From: Eledone cirrhosa
Taxonomy: Eukaryota; Mollusca; Cephalopoda; Octopoda; Eledonidae
Length of the DNA stretch: 64,000 bases
Assembly (NCBI GenBank): GCA_964016885.1
Contig: OZ024743.1
Location: 20,229,795 to 20,293,794, forward strand
Direction: 5' to 3'
Part shown: in pieces, positions 59,614-64,000 of the stretch
How positions within the stretch are numbered: the first letter of the stretch is position 1
Layout of the letters: every line of letters starts with the position of its first letter
Position numbers and translations under genes: made by a program
Notes under the pieces: model-generated
Seen by the model: only the letters and a program-made list of their open reading frames with translations
What the model was told of the DNA's origin: nothing
Databases searched by the model: none

Positions 59614-60001
59614 ATACATAGTAAAACCTACTACAGCCAGTAGGCATCTCTAACAAAATACACCCACGTCCCACCACCCCCACCCCATCCACACCACCCC
59701 CTCCTATGTAAAGTTATATTGGTGCCACAACATCCAGGCCGAAACAAATGAGATCGTGTAGGTGTCACGACAAAAAAACACACAGTCCATGCTGTAATGT
59801 GGCCGTGTAGGCAACACGGTAAAAACCTCCCAGTCCCACACTGTAAATGTGGTTGGTGTTAGGAAGGGCATCCAACTGTAGAAAACCTGCCAGACAGTCC
59901 TATGCGAGCAAGACAATCACTCTTGCCTCAAGTGGGAATACCCCCGTCCAAACCCATGCAAGCGTGGAACACGGACGTTAAACGTTGATGATGATGATGA
60001 T
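59614..60001 (+). other. RTE 3' UTR with GAT tail
   Basis: Contains GGTTGGTGTTAGGAAGGGCA and GCAAGCGTGGAACACGGACG, words shared by all RTE copies in the window, ending in GAT repeats. Confidence 0.9.
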
Positions 60002-60391
60002 ACACACACATTCTCATCACACACATATACATACACATGTGTGTGTGTGTGTGATTGTAGACACCTGACCATTTTTGCAAACCTCACCAATGAATACCCA
60101 TTGTTTCCTTGGAATAAATAAACATAAAAAATTGGAGTGTCTCTCAGTGAGTTGGAGTTTGTCTATAGGTACTTATAGAACATTTCTTCTGCCTTTGTTT
60201 CTTTAAATATAGTTTTTAAATCTATCAACCAATGACCTCCACCCTCTCCTACCACCAGAAAATGTATAAATACCACCGTATTATTTGGACATGATGATTT
60301 CTCCTGAATTAAACAGTTCTAGTCCTGTAGAAGCCATTTCTATATTATATTAAATATATATATATGCATGTATGTTTGTATCTATGTATGC

Positions 60392-60395
<4 letters not shown>
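60002..60395. other. No gene recognised
   Basis: A short CA/GT run, then ordinary A/T-rich DNA. Confidence 0.4.
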
Positions 60396-60445
<50 letters not shown>

Positions 60446-60538
60446 ATACATGCATACATACATACATACATACATACATACATACATACATACATACATA
60501 CATACATACATACATACATACATACATACATACATACC
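60396..60538. repeat. (TA)n followed by (TACA)n microsatellite
   Basis: TA run 60396-60442, then about 24 TACA units. Confidence 0.97.
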
Positions 60539-60626
60539 AGTGGCAACTGCAGCATTCAAGCTACTCATGATTAGCCTGAGTAGTCCACCTGTCATCTAGT
60601 TCTAGCCAACAAAAATATCTGAGATA

Positions 60627-60686
60627 AAATAAAGTATCAGTAATGCACTGGGTAATTGCTGGCCTTGTGCCAAAAGTAGAAACAAA
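60627..60686 (+). mobile_element. 5'-truncated type 1 SINE
   Basis: Only the 3' 60 bp (ATAAAATAAAGTATCAGTAA to AAAAGTAGAAACAA) are present, flanked by ATATCTGAG on both sides. Confidence 0.8.
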
Positions 60687-60689
60687 CAT

Positions 60690-61140
60690 ATCTGAGAACA
60701 CTATGTTCATTCTTGATTTGTAATATTTGCTCAAGTTCAAAAGTGTGACTCAGGCTGTCAAATTTTCATATTAACTATTGAGAATAAAACTATCTCATAT
60801 GTTTTAAATTCGTTACTTTCAAAAGAAAATATAGCTTTGTTTCAGCTATATAAATGTTATATGAACAAAATTAATTTCCTTGACTTCTCAGGCTAACAAA
60901 TTTCTGCCCAATAAATCTAATTAGCTCAATGAGCAAAGAAAAAGTTAGATGTTTAGGACCTTGGGTGGGATTGTCTGATTGTGATCTGTCATCATTAAGC
61001 AAGTAGCATTGCACAATGTGTATGTTATGTGCTTACATGTGTGTATGTGTGTGTGGTGTATAATGTGTTTATCTGTGTTTCTGCATATATGATATATGTC
61101 TGTGTGTTCATGACTTTTACAATCTTTGTATGTATATATA
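60690..61140. other. No gene recognised
   Basis: A/T-rich, with a small GT run near 61040-61060. Confidence 0.4.
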
Positions 61141-61149
61141 AAAAAAAAG

Positions 61150-61490
61150 GGTAAAGACCTCCTTCGGTCATGAATGACCATAGGATTTGCACCTAGAATG
61201 TTCCCCTTCGAGACACAAGTCCAGGCAATGTTGTTTGTCGAAGACTAGCAGTCACCTATGCATGCCTGTCTCCCCCCTCCACGCCACCAATGTTGTCCAA
61301 GGGAAAGGCAATGGCTGATAAATCTTGGCACCAGTGACGTCGCAACTCATTTCTACAGCTGAGCAAACAGGAGCAACATGAAATAAAGTGTCTTGCTCAA
61401 GAACACAATGCAAAGCTCGGTCTGAGAATTGAACTAACACAATTGTAAGCCCAATGCTCCAACCACTAAGCCATGCACCTTTACATGTAT
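61150..61490 (-). mobile_element. Full-length tRNA-derived SINE (type 2, minus)
   Basis: About 340 bp. The minus strand starts near 61485 with GGCTTAGTGGTTGGAGCATT and the B-box-like AGTTCAATTCTC, then TGTTCTTGAGCAAGACACTT, a long body and an end near AAGACCTCCTTCGGTCATGA (complement on plus at about 61155). It is a SINE I recognise as common in cephalopods. Confidence 0.85.
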
Positions 61491-61496
61491 ACATAT

Positions 61497-61550
61497 GTCT
61501 GTGTGTGTGTGTGTGTGTGTGTATACATACAAACACACACACAGACACAC
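61497..61550. repeat. (TG)n and (CA)n microsatellites
   Basis: Dinucleotide runs directly before the RTE tail. Confidence 0.9.
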
Positions 61551-62378
61551 ATCATCATCATCATCACCGTTTTACGTCCGTTCTTCCACGCTAGCATGGG
61601 TTAGACGGGTTGTCCTGTTGTGTGCAGTGTTTGGTCGGCTGACCATGCCTTGCTCATACAGGAACTGATCTGGCTTGATTTCTACAGCTGGATGCCCTTC
61701 CTAACACCAACCTCATTTACAGTGAGTGCTGGGTGCTTTTTCGTGGCGCCTACACGTCCACTTTACAGTGTGGGCTGGGTGCTTTTTTGCCGTGGCACCT
61801 CCACGACCACCTTGGGTGGGGGGGGGGCATATTGTTTATATGCTTCAGCATGTACCCATGGGAGGTCGGGTACCCTGTATTACTGCGTGACGCCAGAAGT
61901 CACGGTCGTGTGTCATTTTCTTTGAGAGGTGTAATTGGGTAAGGTCGGCTTTTATCACCTCATCCCAGGTCATCTTGGGTCTCCCCACTCCGCGGTTTCC
62001 ATCAACTTCTAGTGCTCTGCACCTTTTTATGCAGCTGTCATCCTTCATACACATCACATGTCCATACCAGCGCAACCGCCTCTCCTGCACACAGCATTTG
62101 ATTCCTCTTATGCTCAGTCTCTCTCTCAATTCATTTATGCTTTGTCGTTCACGTATATTACTGTTACACATCCATCGGAGCATGCAGGCTTCGTTTCTCT
62201 CTAATCTACGTAAGTCTTCCACCTTCAGCACCCAGGTCTCACTACCATGCAACATCGCTGTTCGGATACACGCATCATACAGTCTGCCTTTCATTCTGAG
62301 GGAGAAGCCTTTTGCAGCTAGCAGTGGTAGTAGTTCCCTAAACTTCTTCCATCCCGTTCTTACCCTAGTTATTGTACA
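61551..62378 (-). mobile_element. 5'-truncated RTE family B (minus)
   Basis: From the ATC tail at 61551 to about 62378. The frame 61845-62294 (minus) encodes an undamaged C-terminal domain (149 residues, HGSETWVLKVEDLRRLERNE, MLRWMCNSNIRERQSINELR). It is nearly identical to 52124-53002, with a slightly different truncation point (62378 versus the equivalent of ~30 bp further on). Confidence 0.92.
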
Positions 62379-62390
62379 TATATATATATT

Positions 62391-62428
<38 letters not shown>

Positions 62429-62476
62429 TTTTATCACCTATGTATTTATTTATGTATGTGTGTGTGTGTGTGTCTG
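62379..62476. repeat. (TA)n, (GT)n and (GA)n microsatellites
   Basis: Mixed dinucleotide tracts at the truncated 5' end of the RTE. Confidence 0.9.
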
Positions 62477-63265
62477 TATGTAAGAATTTTAAAACCCTTG
62501 AAGCATATAAAACATTAGAACAATCAATGCAAATCAGTAATCATACTAACTCATTCCTAAGGCTATGCTGAATAGTCACATATCATTGCAAAATATTTTC
62601 TTCTAAAAAAGGATTAAAAAAAACCTTCACTACCAATATTATATACAAGATTTCACAGAAAACAACAAAATAACACAAACATAGCATCTGTTGTAAATAT
62701 CATACCGCGCTCAATCTGCTATAATAAAGCAGCCAAATCATATATAAAGACAGGATTCATAAGATCAGTGTTTCCCAATGTAAGTTGTGTGAAAATATAC
62801 TGATGTCTGTTAATAAATCTTTTAAAAAAATATATCTTTTTTATATGAATAGATTCTCTCTCTTTTAAAAATGTTTGTTTCGTTTAAATTCTTATGAAAA
62901 TTATGGTGGTGGGTATTGTCCATAAAATATAGCTATAAGTTCCATGATATTTTTTTGAAAAGTGTACAAGGTTCCTGATACAAAATAATCTACTACAGTA
63001 ATACTCATGACAGAAGAAGTGACTTGCTCAAAATGAGAAATTACTATATTTTGAATTACTTGATATGAAAAATGTTTGAAAATATTGCCCCCATACAGGA
63101 GATAAACATTTGTAGAAATTGTTTCAGTTGAAGGTAAGACATCTGGTTTAAAAAATAGATCAGATGAGTGGGAGCCTTATTCTAAATAAATTCTGTAATT
63201 GGGTTGAACTTCATAAAATAGCCAGTTACCGAGTAATCATGGCATGTACACATAGATTTCTTCAA
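62477..63265. other. No gene recognised
   Basis: A/T-rich, no ORF of note. Confidence 0.45.
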
Positions 63266-63267
63266 TT

Positions 63268-63520
63268 GTATTTTTTTCCCCATATCCATATCCACTGTGT
63301 ATTCCACTGTATCATTCCTGGTACTGTCCAACATGCCCATTGAAGTCCACAGCTAGGATGATGAGATCTCTGTCATCTGTAACTGAGTATGCTTGTAAAA
63401 GTACCTCATAGAAACAGTTTTTTTGTGCCTTACTTGTGGTTGTAGCTTGAGATGATTATCATCATCATATTGCCTATGACTATTCTGAGCTTGAGAATTC
63501 TGTCAATTATCTTATCTTCT
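63268..63520 (-). pseudogene. Old RTE endonuclease fragment (minus)
   Basis: The minus strand reads [10 protein letters not shown]... and then FYEVLLQAYSVTDDRDLIIL continuing AVDFNGHVGQYQ, a stop, and YSGIHSGYGYG. This matches the endonuclease block FYETLMLTTSQITDSDYIII/AGDLNGHVG...GGYGFG of the 56-kb element. Heavily diverged. Confidence 0.7.
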
Positions 63521-63550
63521 TATATGTATTTATATATATCATCATCATTG

Positions 63551-63555
<5 letters not shown>

Positions 63556-63612
<57 letters not shown>
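63556..63612. repeat. (TA)n tract
   Basis: Pure TA. Confidence 0.95.
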
Positions 63613-63614
<2 letters not shown>

Positions 63615-63619
63615 CACAT

Positions 63620-64000
63620 ACATACCCACACACTATAATCTATGTGTAGGTGTATATGTATGTATATATAAATATATAAAGGATGTTAAAACGTGTGTTG
63701 ATTTTTGTATTAATGTTTTTTTATGAAAAATAAAGATAATGGAACAAGTTAGAATACTCCCAGCAAAATTCTGACTCTTTTCTGTAAGCTAAGTGAAGAT
63801 CAGTGTAATATTGACAAGTTTGTAAATCTGAAGCTGGAAGGATTTTACTGATATTTCCAATAGATACTTTTGCACACACAACACATAGAGAATGTATTCA
63901 CATGTTTGAGATGGTGTAGCTCACACAGATAAATACTTTCTAACTCATTTAACAAAACACATTTGACAAAACACATTTGACTGTGAGGCAAACCTTCACT
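63620..64000. other. No gene recognised
   Basis: A/T-rich sequence to the window edge. A short direct repeat (ACAAAACACATTTGAC) occurs twice near 63952-63981. Confidence 0.4.

Larger units (their letters stand above)
56110..60001 (+). mobile_element. Full-length, nearly intact RTE-type LINE, family A
   Basis: 5' UTR from about 56110 (start uncertain), one long coding region (56385-59613, broken by a stop at 58989 and a +1 frameshift near 59080) and a 388-bp 3' UTR ending in GATGATGATGATGAT at 59986-60001. The tail of short GAT repeats instead of poly(A) is typical of RTE elements. It is the youngest-looking large element in the window. Confidence 0.93.

Noticed and set aside
60443..60538. 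CRISPR-like or satellite array
   Set aside because: It is a simple (TACA)n microsatellite without spacers.
61975..62571. 198-residue plus ORF, one of several similar plus ORFs (also 17289, 47279, 52558)
   Set aside because: All are antisense shadows of the RTE C-terminal or PHD-like region.

Overview
This window looks like repeat-rich, non-coding DNA from a mollusc, most probably a coleoid cephalopod such as an octopus. The grounds are two tRNA-derived SINE families that I recognise as cephalopod-type, RTE-type LINEs ending in GAT repeats, Penelope-like elements (PLEs) with GIY-YIG domains, a mariner, and very many long (TA)n tracts. The species is inference. I see no convincing host protein-coding exon, rRNA or functional tRNA. 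Almost every recognisable coding stretch belongs to a transposable element, most of them broken.

Layout. 0.1-1.4 kb: 5'-truncated RTE (minus). 1.9-2.1 kb: SINE. 2.2-5.9 kb: an inverted tandem array of ~255-bp monomers with a tRNA-like segment, split by a 2.63-kb LTR element with a CATA target duplication; inside it lies a second LTR of another family. 6.0-6.9 kb: two ~200-bp direct repeats and a mariner-superfamily transposase fragment. 6.95-10.05 kb: PLE-1 (minus). 10.1-10.25 kb: small foldback. 10.6-11.5 kb: internally deleted mariner. 12.5-13.3 kb: old RTE. 15.0-15.8 kb: diverged tandem repeat. 15.8-19.8 kb: an RTE copy (plus) interrupted by two other LINE insertions. 19.84-22.7 kb: PLE-2 (plus) with terminal inverted repeats. 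23.3-26.7 kb: near full-length but dead RTE (plus). 26.86-27.57 kb: 3' end of a LINE with a restriction-like endonuclease domain. 31-34.4 kb: decayed APE-type LINE with C-terminal C2H2 fingers. 37.57-41.34 kb: hAT-like element with an 8-bp target duplication, filled with nested SINEs, foldbacks and a segmental duplication. 46.25-48.75 kb: RTE (minus). 51.4-51.9 kb: LINE scrap. 52.1-53.0 and 61.55-62.38 kb: truncated RTEs (minus). 53.0-56.1 kb: cluster of foldback and tail modules in (TA)n. 56.1-60.0 kb: nearly intact RTE (plus).

The most unusual theme is a set of foldback elements, nearly perfect inverted repeats with arms of about 45 to 155 bp and loops of 0 to 40 nt. Most are bounded by (TA)n, and several carry a GAAAC...AATAAA tail. 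One is clearly built from the ends of PLE-2, and two others share a common head. This suggests a non-autonomous hairpin retroposon system mobilised by PLE machinery and targeted to, or generating, (TA)n tracts. That is a hypothesis to test, not an established fact.
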